Part shown: positions 1-9,680 of the stretch, in pieces
Layout of the letters: each line of letters starts with the position of its first letter
Numbering within the stretch: position 1 is the stretch's first letter
Source: Candidatus Nitrotoga arctica
GTDB lineage: Bacteria > Pseudomonadota > Gammaproteobacteria > Burkholderiales > Gallionellaceae
Length of the DNA: 64,000 nucleotides
NCBI RefSeq assembly: GCF_918378365.1
Contig: NZ_OU912926.1
Location: forward strand, 186,001-250,000
Direction: 5' to 3'
Translations under genes and position numbers: made by a program
Notes under the pieces: generated by a model
Databases searched by the model: none
What the model was told of the DNA's origin: nothing
Seen by the model: only the letters and a program-made list of their open reading frames with translations

Positions 1-1040
1 CATGAAGCCGCGTAGGCGACTTTTGGGTCGCCGAAATAACGGCGCACGCGTTCGGGGTTTTGCTCAAGCATGATCATGTGATCAGTCGCAGCAGCTCTGA
101 GTTTTGCCTTGGTGCGCACTGGCACCTTTGAAGTGATGACGTGCTTGAGATCTGCATTCAGTCTTTCTTCGGGGTTGAGTTCAGGGCTGTAGCTGGGCAA
201 GTAGAACAACTCGATTTTCTGTGCGTTCTCGGCAGCCCAAGCCTTTACAGGTTTGCTGTGATGAACTCTCAAGTTGTCCAGTATCAGAAACACCTTGCGG
301 TCTGTATCCTTGATGAGCGCCTCCAGAAATTCAATGAGCTTGTCGGAGTTAAATGCCTCATCAATAATCATCCAGCGCGTTTTACCCTGATTGGTTACCG
401 TCGCAATCATCGATAGCTTGTGGCGCGTGCCGCCTACTGCGAACGTCACAGGTGTCTTGCCCACCGGCGCATAGCTCCTGCCTCTGACATCCGTGTTGAC
501 TAGCGCCGTCTCGTCGCCCCAGTGAATTTCCGCACCTTCGGCTTTTGCTCTGGTTTCAATGGCCGGATACTGTTCAACAAGCCAAGCCTGGACGGCTTCA
601 GGCCGCTGCTCGTATGCTTTTTTAATGGGTTTTTGTGGTGTAAAACCCCAACGTGCCAAGTGGTTGCCTACTGCCCGAATAGACAGCTTGATACCGTGCG
701 CCAGCTCAATGTGCTGGCGCACAGCGGGCCTGCTCCATAGCGCAAAATCCATCTTGAGTTGTTCGGGGCGTCTGTCGCAGATGGTTTGTTGAATCGCCAG
801 CTCTTGGCTAACCGTCAAGCTACGTCCACTGCCAGGTTTTTTACCCCGAACGCCGGGCTTGAGTGCCCCCGAACCTTCAGCCTTATACAACCGCAGCGCC
901 GTATTGACTGCCGTCCAGCTCAGTCCCGTTTGCACCACGATCTCCATCACCGCCACACCTTTGCGGTGCATACGAATAACTTGCTTGCGTCGTTCATGCA
1001 GTACTTCTCGCGACTGCTTGCGGGCATCTTCTTTTTCCAT
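1..1040 (-). CDS. IS630-family transposase (3' end beyond window)
   Basis: The frame is open from an ATG at 1040 to the window edge, about 346 codons, with no stop or frameshift seen. The N-terminal third is helix-turn-helix-like (KQVIRMHRKGVAVMEI, then LSWTAVNTALRLYK), followed by a winged-helix-like stretch ending RWGFTPQKP. The catalytic DDE domain shows the IS630/Tc1-type motifs in order: HWGDETALVNTD (first Asp), FLILDNLRVHHSK (second Asp) and LPSYSPELNPEERLNADLK (Glu). IS630 elements usually insert at TA. I could not define the terminal repeats, because one end is outside the window and none is obvious between 1041 and 1250. It may be active, since nothing visible is broken. Confidence 0.9.
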   Translation of the reverse strand, partial: MEKEDARKQSREVLHERRKQVIRMHRKGVAVMEIVVQTGLSWTAVNTALRLYKAEGSGALKPGVRGKKPGSGRSLTVSQELAIQQTICDRRPEQLKMDFALWSRPAVRQHIELAHGIKLSIRAVGNHLARWGFTPQKPIKKAYEQRPEAVQAWLVEQYPAIETRAKAEGAEIHWGDETALVNTDVRGRSYAPVGKTPVTFAVGGTRHKLSMIATVTNQGKTRWMIIDEAFNSDKLIEFLEALIKDTDRKVFLILDNLRVHHSKPVKAWAAENAQKIELFYLPSYSPELNPEERLNADLKHVITSKVPVRTKAKLRAAATDHMIMLEQNPERVRRYFGDPKVAYAAS

Positions 1041-1251
1041 ACTCCATAGACATCGAAAACCAATAAAAATTCATTTATAAATCGTGCCGGGTCTATAGGT
1101 AATCAGGTTTATGACAGTCGGCCAGTAGCTGGCCAATTAAATAAGATGAGGATGCCGTCTTTGCTATGGTGATGTTCATTACTTTTCAAAGTTGCGCTAT
1201 TTCCTGCTATGCCTGTTTAGGCAAAATTAATTACACTCGTTGATCACTTGC

Positions 1252-1989
1252 CTAAATAAAATCCCCCCACAAAGTTTGCAAAGTAGCTATTCCCGCCACC
1301 GCAGCCGTCTCGGTACGTAGCAAGCGTGCACCTAAACGGATAGAAATAAAACCAGCTCGCTGGGCAATCTGGACTTCGTCCGCACTGAAACCACCTTCCG
1401 GCCCAATCAACAGGGTCGCTTTCCCTTGCGGTTTCGGCTGCTCATGCAATGTTGTCACGGCTTCCGGCAACAGGATAAATTTGCTGCCCCGCGCATCGCC
1501 TATAGTGGCAATCCACGAGCTGAATTCTAGTGGAGCATGAACTTTAGGTAACATGTTTCTGCCACATTGTTCACATGCTGCAATGGTGATGCCATGCCAA
1601 TGTTGGGTGCGTTTTTCAGCGCGGTCTCCAGTTAGCTTTACCATGCTACGTTGGGTCTGTACTGACTGTATTTCGGTAGCACCGAGTTCAGTGGCCTTTT
1701 GTATTACCCAGTCCATTTTTTCGCTACTACACAACGCCTGTGCCAGTACGATATTTAATGGAGACTCGCGGTTGACCGTGCAAACTTGTAGTTTCTCCAG
1801 CACTACTTTTTTGCCTTCGATTTCGCAGATGCGGCCATGAAGTTCATTGCCGACACCATCAAATACCCGAACTCCATCATTAACGCGCAGGCGCAAGACT
1901 CGACTGGCGTGATGTGCGGCAGCTTCTGGCAGCTCAAATTTGGTATTTGCATGCAGTGGTGGGGGACAATAAAAGCGTGGTGTAGTCAT
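1252..1989 (-). CDS. rsmE: 16S rRNA m3U1498 methyltransferase RsmE
   Basis: RsmE methylates N3 of U1498 in 16S rRNA in the small ribosomal subunit, using SAM. The protein starts MTTPRFYCPPPL and has the family's N-terminal PUA-like barrel (HHASRVLRLRVNDGVRVFDG). The C-terminal SPOUT domain carries KATELGATEIQSVQTQRS, LLIGPEGGFSADEV and the knot-region LGARLLRTETAA. The 245-residue length from this ATG is normal. An in-frame ATG at 2034 would add 15 residues unlike the family, so 1989 is preferred. The gene stands alone between the IS630 element and a divergent TPR gene. Confidence 0.93.
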   Translation of the reverse strand: MTTPRFYCPPPLHANTKFELPEAAAHHASRVLRLRVNDGVRVFDGVGNELHGRICEIEGKKVVLEKLQVCTVNRESPLNIVLAQALCSSEKMDWVIQKATELGATEIQSVQTQRSMVKLTGDRAEKRTQHWHGITIAACEQCGRNMLPKVHAPLEFSSWIATIGDARGSKFILLPEAVTTLHEQPKPQGKATLLIGPEGGFSADEVQIAQRAGFISIRLGARLLRTETAAVAGIATLQTLWGDFI

Positions 1990-2111
1990 TGATCGATCAG
2001 GTATAAATGGTCTGCATGATAATATAACGGTCATCTGTAAAAACTCAAATTCAAGTTAGACGAGGTATTTTTGGTTAACCCCAAGCTAAAATACTTAAAC
2101 AATATTTTAAA

Positions 2112-4523
2112 ATGAAAAAAATCGGCCGTAATGATCCTTGTCCTTGTGGCAGCGGTAAGAAATATAAGCATTGCTGCCAGCCAAGCGGGGAAGTTCCTAT
2201 GGCAAAAACGCACTCATCAGATTTATCAATCCCCCAAATTATCCAGATCGCACGGGAACACCATCAAGCTGGACGTTTGTCTCAGGCAGAAGCTATTTAT
2301 CAGAAAATACTCCAAGTAGAGCCAAACCATCCGGATGCGCTGCATTTATTAGGGCTGATAGCCCGTCAGGGAGGAAAGAACGGGATTGCTGTTGGACTTA
2401 TTAGCAAGGCTATCCGTATAAATCCATCCAATCCAATTTATTACATTAATTTGGGGAATGCGCTCAAGGACCAAGGTCAGTTGGAGGAAGCCATCCTCAA
2501 TTATCGTCAAGCGCTTTCAATTAAGCCGGATTTTGCCGAAGTGCACAACAATTTGGGGAATGCCCTCAAGGAACAAGGTAATTTGGAAGCGGCGATTGAG
2601 AGTTTCCGTCGGTCACTCGTATTGAAGCCCGATTTTGCCGAGACGCACAGCAATCTGGGAAATACGCTCAAGGATCAAGGCCAGCTGGAAGAAGCAATAG
2701 CATGTTACGGCCAAGCACTTCTGCTCAAGCCGGATTATGCTGAGGCATACAATAACTTGGGAACTGCTCTCAAGGCACAAAACAAGCTGGATGCAGCAAT
2801 CGGAAGTTACCGGAAGGCAGTTTCGCTCAAGCCGGATTTTGTTGATGCGTATAACAACTTGGGAAATGCGCTCATGGCACAAGGCAAACTGGAAGCGGCA
2901 ATTGTGAGCTTCCACCAGTCGCTCTTAATCAAACCGGATTATGCCGAGGCGCACAATAATTTGGGGAACGCGCTTAAAGATCAAGGCAAATTGGATGCAG
3001 CGGTTGAGAGCTTCCAGAGAGCGCTAGCGTTCAAGCCGGATTTTGCCGAGGCGTACAGTAACCTTGGGCTCGCGCTTCAGAAACAAAGTAAAATGGATGA
3101 GGCGATTGCCTGTTACAACAAAGCGCTTTCAATCAAACCGGATTATGCCGAAGCGTACAACAATCTGGGACTTGCGCTACAAGAGCAAGGTAAATTGGAT
3201 GGGGCGGTTGACAGCTACCACAAAGCACTCGCGCTCAGGCCGGTTTATCCCAAGGCTCATAGCAACCTGCTTTTTACCCTGAGTTTTTATTCCAAGTGCT
3301 TGCCTGATAACCATCTCGCAGAAGCACGTCACTATGGCAATCAAGTGATGGCAAAGGTCCAACCGTATACAAGTTGGCTTGTTTATCCAGAAAACACAGT
3401 GGGACGAGGTATGCTGCCTCTGCGGATTGGCCTGGTTTCTGGAGATTTTAGAACGCATCCCGTTGGTTTTTTCCTGGAGAGTATTCTCGCGAATTTGAAC
3501 CCTGCTCGAGTAGAGCTGGTTGCATATTCGACGTCTCCACAAGAGGACGAACTCACCGCCCGCATTCGGCCTTGTTTTGTTGCCTGGAATATGATTGTGG
3601 GTCTTAGTGATGAGGCTGCGGCCCGGAAGATTCACGATGATGGGGTTCATATTCTCATTGACCTGACAGGGCATACTGCCAGCAATCGTTTGCCGATGTT
3701 TGCACTGAAGCCTGCTCCGGTGCAAGTAAGTTGGTTGGGCTATTTCGCTACCACCGGGTTGCCGACGATAGACTATCTTCTGGCAGACCCGGTATCGGTG
3801 CCGGAAACTCACCGGGAGCACTTTACTGAAACAGTGTGGTATCTGCCAGAAACCCGGCTTTGCTTCACCCCACCTGCAAATAGAGCAGGGCTGGAATTAA
3901 CCCCCTTGCCGGCAGTGCAGAATGGCTATATCACTTTTGGTTGTTTCCAAAATCTTACCAAGGTAAATGACACTGTGCTGGCTGCATGGGGACAAATTTT
4001 CCTTGCCTTGCCAGAAGCTCGACTGCGGCTGCAAAGCAGTCAGCTGAATTGCTCAATCGCGCGCGAATCTCTACAGCATCGGTTCGTTCAAGTCGGGATA
4101 ATGCCGGAGCGAGTAATAATGGAAGGATATGTTCCTAGAGAGGATTATCTCGCGGCATATGCTAACGTGGATATCATTCTGGACACATTTCCTTATCCCG
4201 GGGGCACTACAACCTGCGAAGCGTTGTGGATGGGGGTGCCTACCCTGACCCTCGCCGGCGGCACATTGCTCGCCCGCCAAGGTGCCAGCATGCTAACCTG
4301 TGCCAGTCTGGAAGATTGGATTGCCAGCGATGAAGGTGACTATGTAAACCGGACTCTGTTTCACGCCACTGACATTAATCGTTTGGCGCAACTGAGGTCA
4401 GGATTACGGCAGAAAGTGCTTGCTTCGCCACTTTTTAATGCCCCACGTTTTGCCCTGCATTTGGAGGATGCATTGCAAAAAATGTGGCAACAAAAGATGT
4501 ACTCGGAAGCTGACCCTAAATGA
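2112..4523 (+). CDS. SEC-C / TPR / O-GlcNAc transferase-like (GT41) protein
   Basis: The 803-residue protein has three parts. Residues 1-23 form a SEC-C zinc motif (CPCGSGKKYKHCC; Cys 10, 12, 21, 22). About ten TPR units of 34 residues follow (about 41-384), nearly identical to each other. The C-terminal half (about 435-790) is an OGT/SPINDLY-type GT41 domain, with GLVSGDFRTHPVGFF, DLTGHTASNRL, PVQVSWLGYFATTG and DTFPYPGGTTTCEALWMG. GT41 enzymes transfer a sugar from UDP-sugar to Ser/Thr (or Asn in HMW1C relatives), using the TPR solenoid to hold the target. No signal peptide is seen, so it should act in the cytoplasm. The methyltransferase and glycosyltransferase genes downstream suggest glycosylation of a protein or surface glycan; the target is unknown. 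The SEC-C fusion is unusual. Confidence 0.88.
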   Translation: MKKIGRNDPCPCGSGKKYKHCCQPSGEVPMAKTHSSDLSIPQIIQIAREHHQAGRLSQAEAIYQKILQVEPNHPDALHLLGLIARQGGKNGIAVGLISKAIRINPSNPIYYINLGNALKDQGQLEEAILNYRQALSIKPDFAEVHNNLGNALKEQGNLEAAIESFRRSLVLKPDFAETHSNLGNTLKDQGQLEEAIACYGQALLLKPDYAEAYNNLGTALKAQNKLDAAIGSYRKAVSLKPDFVDAYNNLGNALMAQGKLEAAIVSFHQSLLIKPDYAEAHNNLGNALKDQGKLDAAVESFQRALAFKPDFAEAYSNLGLALQKQSKMDEAIACYNKALSIKPDYAEAYNNLGLALQEQGKLDGAVDSYHKALALRPVYPKAHSNLLFTLSFYSKCLPDNHLAEARHYGNQVMAKVQPYTSWLVYPENTVGRGMLPLRIGLVSGDFRTHPVGFFLESILANLNPARVELVAYSTSPQEDELTARIRPCFVAWNMIVGLSDEAAARKIHDDGVHILIDLTGHTASNRLPMFALKPAPVQVSWLGYFATTGLPTIDYLLADPVSVPETHREHFTETVWYLPETRLCFTPPANRAGLELTPLPAVQNGYITFGCFQNLTKVNDTVLAAWGQIFLALPEARLRLQSSQLNCSIARESLQHRFVQVGIMPERVIMEGYVPREDYLAAYANVDIILDTFPYPGGTTTCEALWMGVPTLTLAGGTLLARQGASMLTCASLEDWIASDEGDYVNRTLFHATDINRLAQLRSGLRQKVLASPLFNAPRFALHLEDALQKMWQQKMYSEADPK
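2424..3245 (+). repeat. 102-bp tandem repeats encoding TPR units
   Basis: Inside the GT41-like gene, about eight consecutive 102-bp units encode the TPR consensus (N-x-GNAL-x-DQG-x-L-x-AAI-x-SY-x-AL-x-KPDFAEA). The units are close in DNA as well as in protein, which points to recent amplification or gene conversion. Copy number could vary between strains and could be miscounted in short-read assemblies. Confidence 0.85.
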
Positions 4524-4784
4524 ACTGAGATGCATGCCAGAAGCAGATATCCCACAAATACTTAAGGTTTATGATCCCGTTAAAATGTTCTGATGTTTAA
4601 TAATCCACCTGGATCTGAACTTTTCTGCATTGTTTTTGTCCCTACCCTTAAATAAGTGCCGACAACCTAAAGTTCAATCTATTTGAGGACTTAACCTATG
4701 TTATTCACATGCTAAACACATTATTCCGTGCTGAATTAGTCTACGTAGCGTGTATAATCTTCAGTTTTAATATTTCTTGAATTT

Positions 4785-5996
4785 GTGAGCCAACCTCCTT
4801 CCTTCACGGGTGAGCGCTTTTTGCCCGTGTGCACCGGTGAAATATGGTATGAACATTGGCACCGCTATGCCTTGGCACGCCAGCTAAGTTCACATTGCAC
4901 AGTTTTGGATGTGGCCTGCGGTGAAGGCTATGGTGCCGCCATGGTGGCTGAAACCGCATATCAAGTGGTGGGTGTTGATTTATCCGTTGAAGTAATTCAG
5001 CATGCCAAAAACAATTATAGGCATCATGCTAACCTGCAATTCGTTACGGCTTCATGTGAATGCTTGCCGTTTTCAGATGCGAGCTTTGACTTAGCAATTT
5101 CCTTTGAAACAATAGAGCACATTGAGAAACAGAAAGAATTTATTTCTGAACTCACGCGTGTTTTGCGCCCAGACGGGGTATTGATCCTGTCCTCTCCGAA
5201 CAAGCGCTTGTATTCCGATGCACATGATTATCACAATGAATTTCATGTGCGCGAATTGTATCGAAATGAGCTGGAAGAGTTACTGCGCGTGAGTTTTCCG
5301 CATATATTCTGGCTTGGCCAAAAATTATTGTTCCATTCCGCCATTTGGCCAGAAAACCAGGCCTGCGTTATGACAGAATATTTGGTTAACGACGATCGGC
5401 AAGTTACTGTAGTCAGCCATCCTTCTGTCGAGCCAATGTATTACATCGCAGTCTGTAGCCGTAACCCCTCTATGCTGCCCACCGCGCTCAATAAACTTTC
5501 TTTGTTTAGTGACAGCGCCGAAATGGTTTATCAGGATTATGCTAAACAAACCAGGCGCGTGATGGAGCTGGATCAACTTCTGAAAGATCGCGAGTATCTG
5601 ATTGTTGAACGTGATAATTTTCTTTCGCTTCGCACCCAGCAAATGGAGGAACGCGAACAGCTGATCGCTGAACGTGATGCACTTCTGGACATGCGCACGG
5701 AACAATTAAGTGAACGTACCGAAGAATTGAATACACGCACCGAACAATTGAATGAACGTACTGGACAATTAAGTGAACGTACTGAAGCATTAAATATTTG
5801 TACCGATCACTTAAATCAACATACTGAAGAAATAATCAAACTTAATGCGCTTCTAACACTACGCAACGAACAAATTACTGAACATGAGCGTTTGAATGTT
5901 GCGCTCAACCAGCAAATTGACTATCGCGCCAGTTTGGTCTGGTGGCTGAAGTCGCCGTTACGCTTCCTCAAACGTGCCATCAAAGGGAATTCTTGA
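4785..5996 (+). CDS. SAM-dependent methyltransferase with coiled-coil tail
   Basis: Residues 1-160 form a class I methyltransferase domain of the Methyltransf_11/UbiE type: motif I is VLDVACGEGYGAAM, then GVDLS, ASCECLPFSDASFDLAISFETIEHI and LRPDGVLILSSP. A 250-370 stretch rich in Glu, Gln and Arg forms a coiled coil. Within it a 7-residue unit (RTEQLSE, RTEELNT, RTEQLNE, RTGQLSE, RTEALNI) is repeated. The C-terminus is basic (LRFLKRAIKG), a possible membrane-surface anchor. The start is GTG; no closer ATG keeps the N-terminal FTGERFLPVCTG, which is typical of glycan-linked methyltransferases. It lies 6 bp before the glycosyltransferase gene, so probably the same operon. The acceptor is unknown. 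Confidence 0.82.
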   Translation: MSQPPSFTGERFLPVCTGEIWYEHWHRYALARQLSSHCTVLDVACGEGYGAAMVAETAYQVVGVDLSVEVIQHAKNNYRHHANLQFVTASCECLPFSDASFDLAISFETIEHIEKQKEFISELTRVLRPDGVLILSSPNKRLYSDAHDYHNEFHVRELYRNELEELLRVSFPHIFWLGQKLLFHSAIWPENQACVMTEYLVNDDRQVTVVSHPSVEPMYYIAVCSRNPSMLPTALNKLSLFSDSAEMVYQDYAKQTRRVMELDQLLKDREYLIVERDNFLSLRTQQMEEREQLIAERDALLDMRTEQLSERTEELNTRTEQLNERTGQLSERTEALNICTDHLNQHTEEIIKLNALLTLRNEQITEHERLNVALNQQIDYRASLVWWLKSPLRFLKRAIKGNS

Positions 5997-6002
5997 ATTA
6001 GC

Positions 6003-8267
6003 ATGTTACCCCCAGCAATCGACATTATCATCCCGGTCTACAATGCATACGATGACTTGCAGCGCTGCCTCGACAGCGTGCTTCGCACCACTATGCCCCA
6101 TCATCGCATCATCATGATCGACGATTGTTCAACGGATAGCCGCATCGCCGACTATTTTGAGACGCAGCGTAGCAAAGCAGACAAACGTCTGTGGCTGCTC
6201 CAGAACGATACAAATCTCGGCTTTGTCAGCACCGTTAACCGTGGTATGACGCTCAGTCAAAATGATGTCGTGTTGCTCAATTCCGATGCCATCGTTACCT
6301 CGGGCTGGTTGGAAAAACTTTGCTGTTGCGCTGATTCAGATCCGCTTATCGGCACAATCACCCCGTTTTCTAACAACGCCGAAATTTGCTCGTTCCCGAA
6401 CTTTTGCCAAGATAATGCGTTGCCGCAAGGAATGAATGCAGAGGACGTCAATCGCGCCATTGAGGCAGCCGCCCTTCGCGTTTATCCTGACATACCCACC
6501 GGGGTCGGATTTTGCATGTTTATTCGGCGTCGCCTGCTTAATAAAATCGGCCTGTTCGATGCTGATACGTTCCGTCACGGTTACGGCGAGGAAAATGATT
6601 TCTGCATGCGGGCGTTGGCAGCTGGATGGCGCAATGTACTGTGCGACGATACTTTCGTCCAGCATGTCGGCAGTTGCTCTTTTAGTACGAAAAAAGAGAC
6701 GCTGGTTGAAGAAAATATGCAGCGTTTGCTGGCTAAGCATCCAGACTATATGCAACGTGTAATGGCTTTCATCACGGCCGATCCAATCAAGCCGATCCGT
6801 CAGTTGGCACAGTCGTTCCTGGCACTCACCGGAGCGGCTGGCGATAAGCCCGGCATCCTGCATATCATGCACGGCCGTAGCGGCGGCACGGAGCAGCACA
6901 CTCGTAGCTTGATGCACAGTGACGGCGAGGACTACCGCCATTATTTGCTGGTAACCATGGATGATGTCTGGCAACTTAAGGATGCCAACAGCGGTGAATT
7001 GCTAACTTATCAATTCAACCGGCAACCTGACCAGCTGTGGACGGATTTTTTGGCCAGCCTGTGTGCCAGTTTTCGTATCCATTTATGCCATGTACATCAT
7101 CTGGCCGGCTGCAGACCGGGCTTGCTGGAAGCGATGCGCAACCTTGGAATTCCATTTGGCTTCAGTGTGCACGATTTTTTTCTGGCTTGTCCGACTATCA
7201 ACCTGCTCGACGCCACAGGAATTTATTGTGGCAGCGAAACTGATGCATCGCGCTGTCAGAATTGTCTTAGCGCCCAGCCAGATTTTCGTGGCATTGACAT
7301 CGTTGCTTGGCGCGCAGTGCATGCGGATTTCATTGAGCAGGCAGTATTCGTGATTGCTCCCAGCGACTTGGCTGCTGAGATGTTCCGTAGCTATTTTCCG
7401 CGCGCTGATGTTCGCGTTATCCAGCACGGCGTCGATTTGACCGCCAACCGCGTTAATGCTCTGACATCGGCGCTACTGTTGCCGAAGGATGCGTATCAAA
7501 GTATCGGGGTATTGGGTGCGATTGGCCCGGTCAAAGGCGCCCGCCAACTGGAGCGCTTAGTAGCACGCAGCCGCGAACGCAAGCTGCCATTTCGCTGGGT
7601 TGTGGTCGGTTATATGGATCGCCAGTTTCAGCCGTATCAGACTGCCGATACCTTATTGACAGTGCATGGCCAATACACGCCAGATCATATGGAAGACTTG
7701 CTCGACCATTATCGAATTAATCTGGTGGTGTTTCCATCTGCCGGCCCGGAAACTTATTGCTACACCCTGACCGAAGCTTGGATGGCTGGACGACCCGCAT
7801 TGGTGCCTCCGATCGGCGCGCTGTATGAGCGTGTGCAAACGAACGGTGCCGGTTGGATCATGCAAGACTGGTGTGATACTGATGCTATTTTAGATGACAT
7901 CATTTCGATATTACGGCCGGAAAATAGTACCGATTTTGTGCACAAGCAAACGCAAGCGCGGGCAGTACCGGTTACCTCGGTACGCGACATGGCTAACGCT
8001 ACCGAAATGGTTTACCACGAAGTTTTGTCGCGACAAGTCGTCAAATTTGCTGCGCCGTTGCCGCAAACCACCCTGTACACCGCGCTGCAAACTGCGCTGG
8101 GAGTGGCTGCCGCCGACAAGCACCGTGCCCTATCAATGGGGCAGCACTGGTTGCTGCGGCTTGCACATCTCGGCCTGCGTTTGCGCTATACATTGCTTGG
8201 TCGCTGGCTATATCGCATCATCCCGGTCCGATGGCAACAAATCCTGAAGCAACGACTGTTGGCATAG
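6003..8267 (+). CDS. two-domain glycosyltransferase (GT2 + GT4-like)
   Basis: The 754-residue protein joins two glycosyltransferases. The first (about 5-240) is a GT-A fold GT2 enzyme: DIIIPVYNAYDDLQRCLDSV, MIDDCSTD, NLGFVSTVNRGM, LLNSDAIVTSGWLEKL, and GYGEENDFCMRALAAGW near its end. The second (about 275-690) is GT-B/GT4-like: ILHIMHGRSGGTEQHT, SVHDFFLACPTINLLD, VIQHGVDLT, GVLGAIGPVKGARQLE and FPSAGPETYCYTLTEAWMAGRPALVP. No membrane span is obvious. Such fusions usually build a surface polysaccharide or add two sugars in turn. It follows the methyltransferase gene by 6 bp. Substrates cannot be read from sequence. Confidence 0.85.
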   Translation: MLPPAIDIIIPVYNAYDDLQRCLDSVLRTTMPHHRIIMIDDCSTDSRIADYFETQRSKADKRLWLLQNDTNLGFVSTVNRGMTLSQNDVVLLNSDAIVTSGWLEKLCCCADSDPLIGTITPFSNNAEICSFPNFCQDNALPQGMNAEDVNRAIEAAALRVYPDIPTGVGFCMFIRRRLLNKIGLFDADTFRHGYGEENDFCMRALAAGWRNVLCDDTFVQHVGSCSFSTKKETLVEENMQRLLAKHPDYMQRVMAFITADPIKPIRQLAQSFLALTGAAGDKPGILHIMHGRSGGTEQHTRSLMHSDGEDYRHYLLVTMDDVWQLKDANSGELLTYQFNRQPDQLWTDFLASLCASFRIHLCHVHHLAGCRPGLLEAMRNLGIPFGFSVHDFFLACPTINLLDATGIYCGSETDASRCQNCLSAQPDFRGIDIVAWRAVHADFIEQAVFVIAPSDLAAEMFRSYFPRADVRVIQHGVDLTANRVNALTSALLLPKDAYQSIGVLGAIGPVKGARQLERLVARSRERKLPFRWVVVGYMDRQFQPYQTADTLLTVHGQYTPDHMEDLLDHYRINLVVFPSAGPETYCYTLTEAWMAGRPALVPPIGALYERVQTNGAGWIMQDWCDTDAILDDIISILRPENSTDFVHKQTQARAVPVTSVRDMANATEMVYHEVLSRQVVKFAAPLPQTTLYTALQTALGVAAADKHRALSMGQHWLLRLAHLGLRLRYTLLGRWLYRIIPVRWQQILKQRLLA

Positions 8268-8423
8268 ATATTTTAAGGTGGCTGTCCCTGAGCAACGCCT
8301 ATAAATGTGGTGTATTTATTAGCTTTTCGCGATGTTCAAGCAATGTGGAATTTGCAAAAATTTGATCTACAGCGTACAAATTTCTTGCAAAATAAAACCA
8401 CGTCAATTGGAGCAAACTCCCGT

Positions 8424-9680
8424 TTATTTGACCTCAGAATCAATGGTAATGACGATGTCTTTTTGACCAACTTTCACTGGCTTCGAAAACCCCTCCAGAT
8501 CTTTTGCGCTCGAAATTACATTCCCCGATTTTGATATGCGCGCACCGACGATAACATTCGTCACAGAAGATAAGTTTAAACCTGGCACCATCGACATGCT
8601 GTCATCCAGCGTGAAATCAAACGGTAGATCCTTCACTGTCTTGCGTAAAACGGCCAACGGCGGTTTGCGCCCACCTTCCACAGCCCGGGCGAAAATAAAA
8701 ACGGCGTCGGTATCTGCGATTCGCGCCTTGAAAGCAGGGTCAAGACGTACCGTTCCACTCACTGACCCTTTTGCAACGTTTGACTGGGTCGCGGCTCTGT
8801 TACCAGCCGGAGCGACAACTACCGGAGGCAGTCCGGCCAATCCACGTGCTTCATTGACACTGGCGCTGACCGAGGCCACCACAGGAGAATCTGCCGGTAA
8901 CAAATTGAGAATTTTTTCCCACCATTTAATGGCGTCTGAGTAGTCTTTGCGTTCGAAAGCCGCAGAACCTGCCAGAGACAGCGCTTTGAGGTTATCAGGA
9001 TCAATTTTCAGCGCCTGCCGGATTATTTTTTCTGGCTCACCTTGTAGGGTCTGCTTGAGCATGGCCAGCATATCGGCGTGATCGGCCAGCACAGAGGCGT
9101 TGTTCGGTTGCAGTGCTACAGCACGAGCGTAAGCGGCACTGGCATCCTGATAGCGATTGAGGGCGGTGTAGGAGCGAGCAAGCATCACCCAGCCCTCGGC
9201 ATTGTCCGGTTCTGTCTTTAGCCGTTCCGCAAGCCACGTCACCATTGCCTCAAATTGCTCAGGTGTAGCTGGATGTGCTTCGTCCATGGCTGTTGTCGGG
9301 ATTTGCGGCTTTAATCCGGCTGGCGTACCCAGCATGAAATATAGAGAAATCGCTAACAAAGGTACTGAAATTATCAACGCTGCAATCGCCGCATTACCCC
9401 AGCGGTTATCCGTTGATGGCGCAATAGCGATTTCGGCGGCGCCGGAATCTTCCAGCACGCGACTTTCCAGATCGCTCCGCGCGTTTTGGTATTGAACCTC
9501 ATTCAGTGTCCCGGCTGCCAGATCTGCGTCTAATTCGCGTAACTGATCACGATAAACAGACAGATTCACCTCTGAATGCGTGGTGGATATTGAGCTATTC
9601 CCTCTTCTCAGTAATGGAAGCACCAGAATCAGCAAAGTAACAGCAATCAGAACGCCCACTATAAGCCAAAACGTGATCAT
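8424..9680 (-). CDS. ccmI: cytochrome c maturation protein CcmI (CycH)
   Basis: CcmI holds apocytochrome c for CcmF/CcmH during heme attachment. The protein begins with a membrane span (ITFWLIVGVLIAVTLLILVL). A cytoplasmic loop of CcmI type follows (LSVYRDQLRELDADLAAGTL, YQNARSDLESRVL), then a second span (IAALIISVPLLAISLYFML). The periplasmic part has TPRs (EGWVMLARSYTALNRYQDASAAYARAVALQPNNA) and a C-terminal domain (GSVSGTVRLDPAFKARIADTD). The length of 418 residues fits the long, fused CcmI form. Its ATG overlaps the ccmH stop by 4 bp, so the two are translationally coupled. It is the last gene of ccmFGHI. Confidence 0.93.
   Translation of the reverse strand: MITFWLIVGVLIAVTLLILVLPLLRRGNSSISTTHSEVNLSVYRDQLRELDADLAAGTLNEVQYQNARSDLESRVLEDSGAAEIAIAPSTDNRWGNAAIAALIISVPLLAISLYFMLGTPAGLKPQIPTTAMDEAHPATPEQFEAMVTWLAERLKTEPDNAEGWVMLARSYTALNRYQDASAAYARAVALQPNNASVLADHADMLAMLKQTLQGEPEKIIRQALKIDPDNLKALSLAGSAAFERKDYSDAIKWWEKILNLLPADSPVVASVSASVNEARGLAGLPPVVVAPAGNRAATQSNVAKGSVSGTVRLDPAFKARIADTDAVFIFARAVEGGRKPPLAVLRKTVKDLPFDFTLDDSMSMVPGLNLSSVTNVIVGARISKSGNVISSAKDLEGFSKPVKVGQKDIVITIDSEVK

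Noticed and set aside
2424..3245. Regular repeats that might suggest a CRISPR array
   Set aside because: The 102-bp period is coding and in frame (TPR units) with no spacers; no cas genes are present.
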